From contig OX463866.1 of the NCBI GenBank assembly GCA_949825065.1, forward strand, positions 15,001 through 79,000: a DNA stretch of 64,000 nucleotides, read 5' to 3'. The position numbers and the translations under genes are program-made. Source of the stretch: Odontocerum albicorne. Lineage: Eukaryota; Arthropoda; Insecta; Trichoptera; Odontoceridae. This document shows, piece after piece, positions 20,356-29,917 of this stretch (position 1 is the stretch's first letter; every line of letters starts with the position of its first letter). Below the pieces are notes generated by a model. That model ran no database searches and was not told the DNA's origin. It worked only from the letters and a program-made list of their open reading frames with translations.

Positions 20356-20427
20356 CCTAACCTAACCTAACCTAACCTAACCTAACCTAACCTAACCTAA
20401 CCTAACCTAACCTAACCTAACCTAACC
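20356..20427. repeat. Telomeric (CCTAA)n array
   Basis: Fourteen perfect units plus CC lie between the E4 3' end and the first base of E5. Confidence 0.95.
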
Positions 20428-21229
20428 AGTTGTGATCATACCTTGGTCGAGGAAGCATCGTTGTTTCGACGCTCCTCATTTTGGTTCACAATTGGCGTTT
20501 AAATCTGTTTTACAGAGTTAAAATAGCTTGTGTTTTTGACGTGAATTTGACGATCTATCTTTTAGTGTTTTTGTTTTTTCTGTGGCTTCAAAATTGACGG
20601 AGATATTTAAAAATAACTTCTGTGAAAAATTACGATAAATTTGACAGTTCAATTCTGACAATCGGAATTTCATAGAAGTGTTCCAGGGATGATAGGATGG
20701 GTAACTAAATAATATATTTCATTTAGTATTTTTTTTAATATTATTTAAAATTTTCTAGGTGAGCTGCTCCGTATTCCGTGGCGCTTCTTTCTGACTGGGC
20801 GACGGCCCCGGTGGAGTGGTGAGCAGTCGTGATCCAAGAGAGTGGCCAGGAGTTGCGATTCAAGAGAGTGGCCGGGAGCCAAACTCATGTGCTGCGTTCT
20901 GTGAACACTGTTTAGTGCTTTGGGACCGGAAACACTGTTTAGTGCTGTTTAGTGAACACTGCTTAGTGCTTTGGGACCGGAAAATTGTTGGAGAAAATTT
21001 TCCGGGTTTTTCCGGCATTTTTCCGAGCTTTTCCGACTTTGTAGGGTTTTCGAAAAATTTCAGGAATTTTCCTGGATCTTTCAGGATTTCAGGAATATTT
21101 TTTTCAGGAACTTCAGGATATTTATTTTTCAGGAAATTCAGGAATTTTTTTCAGGTAGCAGGAATAACAGCTTAGAGTTGAACTTGATGAGAGGAGATCT
21201 CAACGAGGGGAGCAGCTAGCGATCGCAAC

Positions 21230-22492
21230 ATGTCGGGGACGGAGGAGAGTTCCGTCACCGAAAACACGCCTAGGCCCCCACGAAAGAAGCGAAGCAGAGT
21301 AGCCAAAACCGACCGGATGGAGAAGAACGACACGGAGAGCAGTGGGGACGAGACCAGCGCCAGGGAAAGGGCTGTTCAACTTTGCGAAGTGGTCTTGAAA
21401 AAAGCCAAATCCCAGGACATCATAAGCGCTATCCTGGAGTTGAAGACCATTATTAATGGCTGGGAGAAGACCCGAAACGAGGGGGATGCGAATGCCGGGG
21501 CTACCGACAAGGGAACGGGTGTTGAGGACGCCATCAAGGTCCTCAGCGAGAAGATGGACGAAATAAGGGGGGAGGTGGCTCTCCTAAAAAAGGAGAGCAG
21601 AGCGGCTAGGACCCAGCCCCGTCCGGGACCCGCTTCAAGTATGACCGGTGCAGGGAGAGCCCACTCAGGGCCCGTAGTGGGCGTAGGAGGAGTAGCACAC
21701 CCATCGGAGGTCCTGCAAAGGGAAAAATCTTATGCATTGGTCGTGTCGAGCACCAATAAAGAGGAGACATCGGAGGCCATCAGGAAGAAGTTAATCTCGT
21801 CTGTCAAGCCGCAAGCGCTCAAGATCGGGATTCAAAAGATGACTGGGGTCTCGATGAATCGAGTAGTGGTGACCTGTCCCGAGCCTGGCCATATAATAAA
21901 GCTTAAAGAGGCTATAATAAAGGATAGCGGATTACGGGCGGAGGAAAGCGGACGCAGACGACCCATCATCATCTTTAAGGGAATAGGGAAGGAGACCAGC
22001 GAGGAAGATCTATTTGAGTGCCTCGTTATGCAAAACTGAATTTCTGAATCAACCGGAGAAGCGGACATCAAGCAGTCGATGCGGATTCTGCGAACGACGA
22101 GGAATCGCAGCGATAGACTGAAAAATGTAATCGCTTCGGTGGAGCCCGGTCTAAGGAACGCCCTGCTGAAGCAGGGCAGAGTCAACATCGGCTTTATTCG
22201 GGTGCACGTGGAGGACTGCTCCCCAATAGTGCAATGTTTTAAGTGCCTTGGATTCGGGCACATGACATCGAAATGTACTCAGAGCCAAAAATGCATGCAC
22301 TGTGCGGGGAACCACCGTATCTCCGAATGTCCCACCAGGGAGGACGAATTAACAAAAAAATGCGCCAACTGTTGCAGGATGAATGCGAGGTCGAGCGCTA
22401 AACTGCCAGATGAGCACAGGGCAAACGACAGACAGTGCGGATACCTCCAAAGATTGGAGAAGCGAGCGTGCGAGACCATCAATTATGGCTAA
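21230..22492 (+). pseudogene. E5 ORF1 with one in-frame stop
   Basis: It is collinear with E1 ORF1 and starts at the matching ATG. At 22037-22039 a TGA stands where E1 has two codons (Glu-Ala), a small replacement that removes one net codon and keeps the frame. Downstream the frame is open to 22492, including both zinc knuckles. The rest differs from E1 by only a few substitutions (for example Ser to Thr and Gly to Ala). Confidence 0.9.
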
Positions 22493-23207
22493 CGTGCACG
22501 CCGTGTGCGACCCAATCCGAGTGTATCAGGCAAACCTGCAGCGATCGGCATTAGCCCTGGACATGGCCGTTCTGGGTGACGAGGTTGACGTCTTTCTCCT
22601 GCAGGAGCCGTATACCGGGGCCACTGGTAGCGTGCGTGGATTAAGCGGCAGTGTGTTTCAAAGAACCGGGGCCCAAATGGAGAACCCAAATAAAGCCATG
22701 ATCTTGATACGGTCGGACGAGTTGAGAGCAGTCCTACTGTCAGAATTTACGGACTTCAACTCGGTATTCGTGTCGGTGCACTTGGGGGGACGAAAGCTGA
22801 TCCTCGGATCGGTCTACGTAGAGCCGCGTGCAAGCCTCGATACGATCCTCGCTAAGATTGAGATAATGGCGTCCCTCTACAAAGATCACCAATTCGTAGT
22901 GGGCGGTGACTTCAATGCCAAGAGCACGTGGTGGGGAAGCGCGAGAACGGACGTTAGGGGCTCCGCCATCACGGACCTTTGTGCTGAGCTGGGATGGAGC
23001 ATCCTTAATGAGGGCGCGACTCCTACCTTCGACACCGTCAGAGGGAACAGAAGACTCGTCTCATTTATAGATGTGACCATGTGCAGCGGTGGACTCTTGG
23101 AGGTGGTCCGAGACTGGCGGGTGGATGGGTCCACTGTCAGTTTCTCTGACCACAACCCTATAGAGTTCACAATAGTCCCTGATCGAGACCAGGTCATCTG
23201 CCCAAAA
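22485..23207 (+). pseudogene. E5 ORF2, endonuclease domain only
   Basis: The ATG overlaps the ORF1 stop as in E1. The ~240 residues hold the complete endonuclease (LLQEPYTG, GGDFNAKSTWWGS, SDHN) and then run into telomere repeats. A Ser to Phe change (TDSNSVF to TDFNSVF) is seen relative to E1. Reverse transcriptase and RNase H are absent. Confidence 0.88.
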
Positions 23208-23209
23208 AA

Positions 23210-23240
23210 CCTAACCTAACCTAACCTAACCTAACCTAAC
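23210..23240. repeat. Short telomeric (CCTAA)6 array
   Basis: Six units join the truncated 3' edge of E5 to the 5' edge of E6 (GGTACC at 23241). Confidence 0.93.
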
Positions 23241-23246
23241 GGTACC

Positions 23247-23445
23247 GTTTCCGGGATTTTCCGGGATTTTCCGTCATTTTTCCGGGCTTTTCCGACATTT
23301 GGAGGTTCTTGGGGATTTTCCGGGGTTTTCCCGAGATTTTCCGGATTTTCCGGAATTTTCCGTCGTTTTTTCGGGCTTTTCCGACATTTGAAGGTTCTTG
23401 GGGATTTTCCGGGGTTTTCCCGGGATTTTCCGGATTTTCCGGGCC
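23247..23445 (+). repeat. TTTTCCGG tandem motif leader of E6
   Basis: Two tandem blocks of about 100 bp carry the units CCGGGATTTT, CCGGGGTTTT, CCGGATTTT and CGACATTTG. The decamer GGGATTTTCC occurs at 23253, 23263, 23312, 23401 and 23422. It fits the Rel/NF-kB site consensus GGGRNWYYCC, though repetition of a short unit alone could produce this. Confidence 0.7.
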
Positions 23446-23459
23446 TGAACGATCGCGAC

Positions 23460-24623
23460 ATGCCTCGGGAGGTGAGGACTCCCGTATCCGGGGACCCCTT
23501 CGCGCGCTCGACTGCGACGCCTAGATCTCCGCAGAGACAGCGCATTATCAGGGTCAATAGCAGCCCCGAACTGGAGGTGAGGGCGGACAGCGGGGGGAGT
23601 AAAACCAGCGTCTAGGTTAGGGCCATGGAGCTGTGCGACAGCGTCCTCCGGAAGACTAAGTCCCAGGACATAATAAGCGCCATAAGGGAAATTAAGAACA
23701 TTGTCGAGGGTCTGGTTGAGATTCAGAGTAAAGAGAGTGTGGACACTTGTAGGGCTCGTGGGGAGGAGGGTGTCGCGGGGGCCATAAGACTGCTGAGTGA
23801 AAAGGTGGACAGTATGAAGGGTGAGATTGCTCTTCTCAAGGATGAGACAAGAGCCCGTGGATCGCGGACGCAGCCGGAGCTTACCTACGCGAATGCGGTT
23901 GGGGGCTCCAGGGCCACTGGGGGCATCCCGAGAACTGAGACGACGAGACGGAGGCCACCCGAGCGCAGTTATGCGCTCGTTGTTTCCAGCGACAACAAGG
24001 AGGATACCTCGGCCAGTATCAAGAGGGCGATATTTGATGGGATAAAACCGCAACTGAAGGAGATGAGGATTGGCATAAATGGAATCACTCCGGTCTCGCA
24101 GAACCGGGTACTGATCACGTGCCCGGTTAAGGAGCATGCGGAAAAACTGAAGACCGCTGTGGACCGCGTGCAGGGCCTTAGATCTCAGGAGGGAAAAAGG
24201 AAAAGGCCGGTCATGATTTTTAAGGGCGTCGGTAAGGAAACCCCGGATGATGAGCTCGTCGAATGCATGATCATGCAGAATGATGGGGTTCACCGAGTGC
24301 TTGAGGGTAAGCCTGAGGAGGCGATTAAAATATTGAGGGCCATGAAGGGAAAAAACGAGTTCCTTAGGAACGTTGTAGTTGTGGTGACCCCGGATATTAG
24401 GAGGGCGCTCTTCGAGACTGGCCGAGTGAACATTGGCTTCATGCGGGTTCATGTTGAAGATGCGTCGCCGGTGGTCCAGTGCTACAGATGTCTCGGCTTT
24501 GGGCATACAACTGGACGATGTGCGGAGAAGAATCAGGTGTGCTCGCACTGTGCGGGGCCCCATCGTTTTGCGGAGTGCACTGATAAAGACACGTGCCCGT
24601 ACAGAACCTTAAAAGGAGCGTGA
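23460..24623 (+). pseudogene. E6 ORF1, nonsense-mutated and 3'-truncated
   Basis: It starts MPREVRTPVSGDPFARS, parallel to E2 ORF1. A TAG at 23613-23615 interrupts the frame, which resumes unchanged (MELCDSVLRKTKSQDI from 23625). The zinc knuckles CYRCLGFGHTTGRC and CSHCAGPHRFAEC are present. The frame then crosses the deletion joint near 24605 and stops at 24621-24623. The last residues are not native ORF1 sequence. Confidence 0.85.
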
Positions 24624-27358
24624 CCACAGCAAGACGCAGGGTTCGGAACTCCACTGAAGAAAGAAGAAGATCCGTTACGCTCCTGGAGCTCAAGGAGAAG
24701 TTTAGAGCTGAGGTATCAAAGGCCAAGACCGAAAGCTGGAAGAGCGTGTGTAGACTGCAGGGCAGGGAAACGGTGTGGGGCTTGCTCAATCGAGTTCGAG
24801 GCGGTCGGCAGCCGTTGCCTGCCACCATCACTGTGGGTGGCAAACGGCTTAACACACCTGAGGAGAGAGTACAGGCGATTCTCGGTCACTTCTATCCCGA
24901 TGATGACCTCACTACTGAGACGGATGAGCATGTGGCCATTAGAGCGGAGGCTTCTCAATTTCCGGAGGCAGCGGATGAACCGGAGTTTGGATGCGTGGAG
25001 ATTGGGCGTATTCTTTCGGAGATGGACCCCAGGAGGGCGCCTGGATCCGATGGATTCACGGCCGACATCCTGTCTAGGATAAACGAGGATTTCCCTAACC
25101 TGCTACACGAACTTATGAACGCCTGCTTCCGGATCGGCCACTTCCCAACTGCTTGGAAGGGAGCCCATGCTCTCTTGGTTCCGAAGGCTGGCAGGCGGGG
25201 GTCCGATGTGGCGGATTTTAGGCCGATCGGTCTCATCTCCGTATTTGGGAAACTGCTCGAGAGGTTGATCGTTGGACGTGTCACTTGGCAGATGGACTGC
25301 GAGGGCAGATTAAGTAATCGCCAATATGGTTTCACGTATCAAAAGTCGACTGAGGATGCCCTCAACAACGCCGTGGGAATGTTAAGGCGGGCAAGAGAGG
25401 GGAAAAGCATTGCAATTGCGGTATCCCTTGATATCAGGGGCGCCTTTGACCACGCGTGGTGGCCGTTCCTCCGAGTCCAGCTCCTGAGGAGAGCTTGTCC
25501 GCGTAACGTCTTCATGCTGATACAAAGCTATCTGGAGGACAGGAAAGTATCCATGAACTTCCAGGGTGTCACTGCTAGCAAGCCCGCCACTAAAGGTTGC
25601 GTCCAGGGATCTGTATGTGGCCCCAAGTTCTGGAACTTGATCGTGGACGATCTTCTGCAGACTGAGTTCGGTAAAAGTGTACACATTCAGGCCTTTGCGG
25701 ATGATATCGTTGTTATAGTCGTGGGTGAGGACATCGACAGCGTTGAGCGTGACACAAATGAGGCGCTTGTTTTGGTGAGCAACTGGGGAAGACGGGCGAA
25801 GCTGAACTTCTCGGGACCGAAGTCGCTGGCTATGGTGGTTACCAATAAGCTAATACGTCGGGACCCGTGCTTGTGGCTGGGCGGGGAGAGAGTTTCGCTC
25901 GTCAAGGAGATCAAACTCCTGGGAGTCATAATAGACCGGAACCTGAGCTGGACCAAGCATGTCGCAAACATTTGCGAGAAGATGGCCGTGCAATTTAATA
26001 TCCTCTCGCGTATCGCCAGATGTACGTGGGGCATAGCGCCGGACGTGGCCAAAACAGTTTACGTTGGTGCAGTGCAACCCCTTGCCCTGTACTGTGCAAG
26101 TGTGTGGGGCGAGGCGTGTCTAAGAAAGCACATTGCCAAACGACTGAACCAGGCGCAGCGACCGTTCTGTATCAGAATTATTAAAGGATACAGGACGATG
26201 TCAGCGGATTCAGCTATGGCACTCGCAGGAATGATGCCCCTTAGCCTCAAAGTGCGAGAATGTGCCGACCTATACTGGGTCAAGAAGGGGTACCCTTTGC
26301 CTGATGTCCCGGATGATGTGGTTTATCAGGGTGTGGCGCTGAGGGCTGAGTTTCCTCACCCGGCGAGGACAGACACGGTGGTTCGTTTGAGTTTTGGCGA
26401 CCACAACAACCCATGTGCGAGGATCTACACAGACGGGAGTCTGCTGGATGGCAGGGTGGGAGCAGCATTTGTGGTTTACAAGGACCGGGACGAGATACAC
26501 AGGCGGAAAATTAAGCTGGCGGATTGCTGCTCGGTATTCCAGGCCGAACTGGTGGCGATGAGGGAGGCGCTGGCCTGGATCGGGGACACAAGCGTTCCCC
26601 TGCGGATAGTTGAGATCCATTCGGACTCACTGTCTGGCTTAAGGGGAATAGCGGATCCAGGCAGCACCAATCCCATTATTCGGACAATACTCGACACAGT
26701 GAGCCGTCTGCGGAGTAGGGATGTGGTGGTCCAGTTCCGCTGGGTTAAAGGTTACTCGGGAAATGTTGGAAACGACCGAGCGGATGAGCTTGCGAGGCAG
26801 GCGGGACAACTGAGAGTGGCTCCGATCTACAGCAGGTACCCGCTTTGCTTCGCAGCAAGAATTCTTCGAGAGAGATATACGATGCTATGGAACGAGCAAT
26901 ATGTCTCGAACTCAGCGGGACGGACAACCAAGATGTTCTTCAGAACCATTTATGAGGCGCTGACGTTCGCGCGGAAGGCGGTCCCCACATTCGAAGTGAC
27001 GCAGGCACTCACAGGACACGGATGCTTCATGAAATACCTAAAAAGATTTCATCTTGCGGAGTCTGCGAGCTGCCCGTGTAACGAAAGTGTGGTGCAGGAT
27101 GTGCTGCACGTACTGCTGAGTTGTCCCGCACAGGCCGTCAGACGAAGGAAACTGGAGAACGAGCTGGGGGTATCCCAATTTCTGCTTGAGAATCTAAAGG
27201 AGGGACTTTTAATGAAGGAGAATGTTTCCGCCATATGTTTATATATCACCGAAGTAGTTAAATCCACAAAACACATGAACGCTATAACAAGGGAAGAATA
27301 CCAAAGAGCAGGTCTCTTTGAAGGGCCTTCAGCCGCGTCCCGACGGAGTTTACCGTGA
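24593..27358 (+). pseudogene. E6 ORF2 lacking the endonuclease
   Basis: A frame of ~920 residues. Homology to E3 ORF2 starts near 24608 ('LKRSVTTARRRVRNS'), so the ATG at 24593 is an accident of the deletion joint. Reverse transcriptase motifs RRAPGSDG, SLDIRGAFDHAWWP, GCVQGSVCG and AFADD are intact. RNase H has YTDGSLLDG, FQAEL and HSDSLSG, but the GHSG of the other copies is GYSG (His to Tyr). The frame ends at 27358, 20 codons beyond the position of the E3 stop, because TAA has become GAA. Without an endonuclease it could move only in trans or through pre-existing nicks. Confidence 0.87.
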
Positions 27359-27598
27359 TTTCTCCTGTTGTAAGGCAAATGCCGGGGCGCTTCCAGTAAA
27401 GTCGTGCGCGGACGCATTCCTTGTCCTATCCATACACTGCACATTCGAAACACATCAAACTTATTTAGAGCAATAAATAATAAACACTTTTGGGGTATGC
27501 ACTGAGGGCACAGGCAAAGAAGTGGGTCTCCAAAGAACCACTTCAGATAGTCCAAACACAATCCCGGGGTTATAAACCTGGTGCGTTATAAACCAGGT
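27335..27598 (+). promoter_or_regulatory. E6 3' UTR RNA structure
   Basis: The outer stem GCGTCCCG (27335-27342) pairs with CGGGGCGC (27383-27390). The inner hairpin is GGAG/CTCC. A perfect terminal hairpin ACCTGG (27576-27581) / CCAGGT (27593-27598) lies upstream of the poly(A). The E6 ORF2 frame runs 24 bases into this structure because its stop is displaced. Confidence 0.6.
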
Positions 27599-27636
27599 GG
27601 CCCATTAGCACAACTCCTCACAAAAAAAAAAAAAAA

Positions 27637-27682
27637 CCTAACCTAACCTAACCTAACCTAACCTAACCTAACCTAACCTAAC
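27637..27682. repeat. Telomeric (CCTAA)9 array
   Basis: Nine units plus a final C join the E6 poly(A) to the truncated edge of E7. The AC at the joint is shared by both sides. Confidence 0.94.
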
Positions 27683-28426
27683 ATATCCGGAACGACAATA
27701 CGCATCGAGTCGGACTCGTTGTCGGGACTCACGGCAATGAGGGATCGCGCAAGCTTGAATCCGATCGTTAGGGAGATTTTCTCTCTCGGCGACCGGGTGA
27801 GAGATCGCGACAATATAATCTACTACCGATGGGTAAAGGGTCACTCGGGGAACCGAGGCAATGACAGGGCCGACGAACTTGCGAGAGCAGCGGGAGCGCT
27901 ACGGGTGCAACCGTCATACGACAAGTTTCCAGTGAGCTTCGCTAGGAAGGCACTGAAGGACAAAACCCGGTACACCTGGAATGTGGAATATCTGACGGAC
28001 ACGGCGGGAGGAATGACGAAACGCTTCTTCAAGAGCATCGAGGAGGCGCGCGCATACGCCAAAATGAGCTCTCTGAGCTTTGAGGTGACACAGGCTCTCA
28101 CAGGACACGGTGCATTCAGGCAATACCTTAAGAGATTTAGACTGGCAGACGAAGAAACCTGCCCATGCGACGACAGAACACAACAGACAGTCGAACATGT
28201 CCTGCAGGTTTGCCCAGCAACCGAAAGAGTACGTTTTGAGGCACGGTGCAAACTGAACAGCCAGACCATGAGGATGGAGGATATTAGAAGTTGGTTGATC
28301 GACAAGGAGACCTCAGAAGCCATTCAATGCTACATTAAGACGGCGATCAATGTCATGGTAAGAATGAATGAAAGGAATAGAATGAACACAACGGACACTG
28401 ACACAGGGAATAATGCCGAGGACTAA
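27683..28426 (+). pseudogene. E7 ORF2 C-terminal fragment (RNase H part and CCHC)
   Basis: It is open from the truncation edge to the same stop as E1. It starts ISGTTIRIESDSLSG, so the first RNase H motif (TDGS) and the FQAEL helix are missing. KGHSGNRGNDRADELA and the terminal CPCDD...H...C motif remain. The only changes from E1 are conservative (Asn to Lys, Glu to Asp, Asp to Val in the CCHC spacer region). Confidence 0.9.
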
Positions 28427-28695
28427 AGGTCACATCGGAAGGCCAGAGAGCCGGCCATCCCGACTGAGTTTACTGCGATTCCTCAGTCGTAAGGCAAATG
28501 CCGGGATAGGTTCCAAAAAAGACGTGCGCAGACGCATTCCTATCTATCCCATACACTGCAACACAGGGACAAAAGCACAAAATGTAGAGTAAACACAAGG
28601 AAAAAAAATAAAATAAATAAATCAAATCGTGCTGATAAGCCTTGTATGTAATAAACAAGGCGGCCAAAATCAACTCACTCAAAAAAAAAAAAAAA
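27683..28695 (+). mobile_element. E7: family I element, heavily 5'-truncated
   Basis: About 1.0 kb equivalent to 6871-7875 of E1, with only a few substitutions and a shorter poly(A) (28681-28695). It begins within the RNase H coding region directly after telomere repeats. The 3' UTR structure is intact at 28457-28507 and 28639-28661. Confidence 0.92.
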
Positions 28696-28796
28696 CCTAA
28701 CCTAACCTAACCTAACCTAACCTAACCTCACCTAACCTAACCTAATCTAACCTAACCTAACCTAACCCAACCTAACCTTACCTAACCTAACCTAAC
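28696..28796. repeat. Degenerate telomeric CCTAA array
   Basis: About twenty units with scattered substitutions (CCTCA, TCTAA, CCCAA, CCTTA). It is more mutated than the arrays to its left, which agrees with greater age toward the chromosome interior. Confidence 0.93.
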
Positions 28797-29479
28797 GAGA
28801 GGGGGAAGACGGCTCGTCTCTTGCATAGACGTGTCCATTTGCAGTGAAGGGCTAATGGAGCGAATTCACGGATGGTGAGTGGACGGGTCGGGTGAATTCT
28901 TCTCCGACCACAACGCCATACGCTTCGAGATATCAACGGGAGGTCTCGCGCTATCGACCTCCGGCAGGACGAAGATATTCGCAACCGCTCGAGCCAGCTG
29001 GAAGCGATTCGATGAGGAAATTAAAACTACATTGGCAGAGGCGGTCGGAGACATTGCGTCGAGTTCGGAACCCCGGGATGCGTAGAGGATTAGCGAAGCG
29101 TTCGAGTCGGTGGTGGTCTCTGCATGTCAAACTGCCATACCACTCTTAAAGCAGCGCACGAGGCGAAGTTGCCAATGGTGGTCGGAGATTTGACAGCCTT
29201 GAAGAGGAGGATGATTGCTGCCAGAATAAGGATGAGAAACTCCAGTACGATTCGTCGAGAGCTCACTTTTCCCGAGTACCTTGTAGCAAAGGAGGAGTTC
29301 AGGGCTGCGGTCGGGTTAGCGAAGACTAACAGCTGGAAGGAGTTTTGCCGAATGCAGAGCGCTGAAACCCTTTGGGGCATGGTGGACAGGGTGCTCAAGA
29401 GCCGAAGGACGGCACCGCCGACTACACTCAAGATTCGGGGGAAGATATGTCGGACCGAATCAGAAACGGCAAAAGGCAT
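28797..29479 (+). pseudogene. E8 left part: decayed family II ORF2 (late endonuclease to pre-RT)
   Basis: It begins 'gagagggggaagacgg', equivalent to about 10966 in E2, directly after CCTAA. It keeps the SDHN region and the linker toward the reverse transcriptase but holds several stops (for example TGA near 28876 and TAG near 29083), so it has been silent for some time. It is cut at 29479 by the BEL/Pao insertion and resumes at 38100. Confidence 0.88.
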
Positions 29480-29917
29480 TGGTTTGGCGTTAGCCAAACC
29501 GGAAAGAATAGGATATAAAGGGATTCTACTCACGGTTGTGGTGTAGGTTCGATGGTGGCGTGGATAGCAGGATTCAGAGATCTCGGCTAACATCAGGTAA
29601 CCCGTCGTGCACTTTCTCGTGGTGGTCGCGGTTGGTCATGGGTAACTCGGCCCAGGTTTCGGCGATGAAGAGCGCGCCGGCGACGTGGCTAGCCCGGATT
29701 TGAGGTCTTCTCCTGGCGATGGTCTACGAACAAGTGAACGAGACCGGGCGGAATGGTCGTCGAGGTAATGGTGACAGCCGGCGACAATAATCATATTCAA
29801 TCGGCGTGATCAGTAGGTGACAATTAAACCGCGCGGGGCCAGTCGCGGCGGTAGGGGGGCCCGACGACAGGGCCGGCCCAACAAGACGATACTTCGCGTC
29901 ACGCATCGGCGTGATCA
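29480..29917 (-). repeat. 3' LTR of the BEL/Pao element
   Basis: 438 bp. In element orientation it starts TGATCACGCCGATGCG and ends GGCTAACGCCAAACCA. The last codons of pol run into it (stop at 29899-29901). Confidence 0.93.

Larger units (their letters stand above)
20428..23209 (+). mobile_element. E5: family I element, 5'-complete but 3'-truncated
   Basis: It is a near-identical copy of the E1 5' UTR, ORF1 and endonuclease region. It stops after 'catctgcccaaa', where CCTAA repeats begin at once. The 3' end, which normally starts reverse transcription, is missing, an unusual form for a LINE copy. Confidence 0.92.
23241..27636 (+). mobile_element. E6: family III telomere-targeted LINE, endonuclease region deleted
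   Basis: It has a short leader built of TTTTCCGG/GGGATTTTCC repeats, an ORF1 with a nonsense codon, a deletion that removes the ORF1 end and nearly all of the endonuclease, a long reverse transcriptase/RNase H frame, a 3' UTR with the shared structure and poly(A) (27622-27636). It lacks the AGTTGTGATC start seen in E1, E2 and E5, so the 5' end may be truncated or differ by family. Confidence 0.88.
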
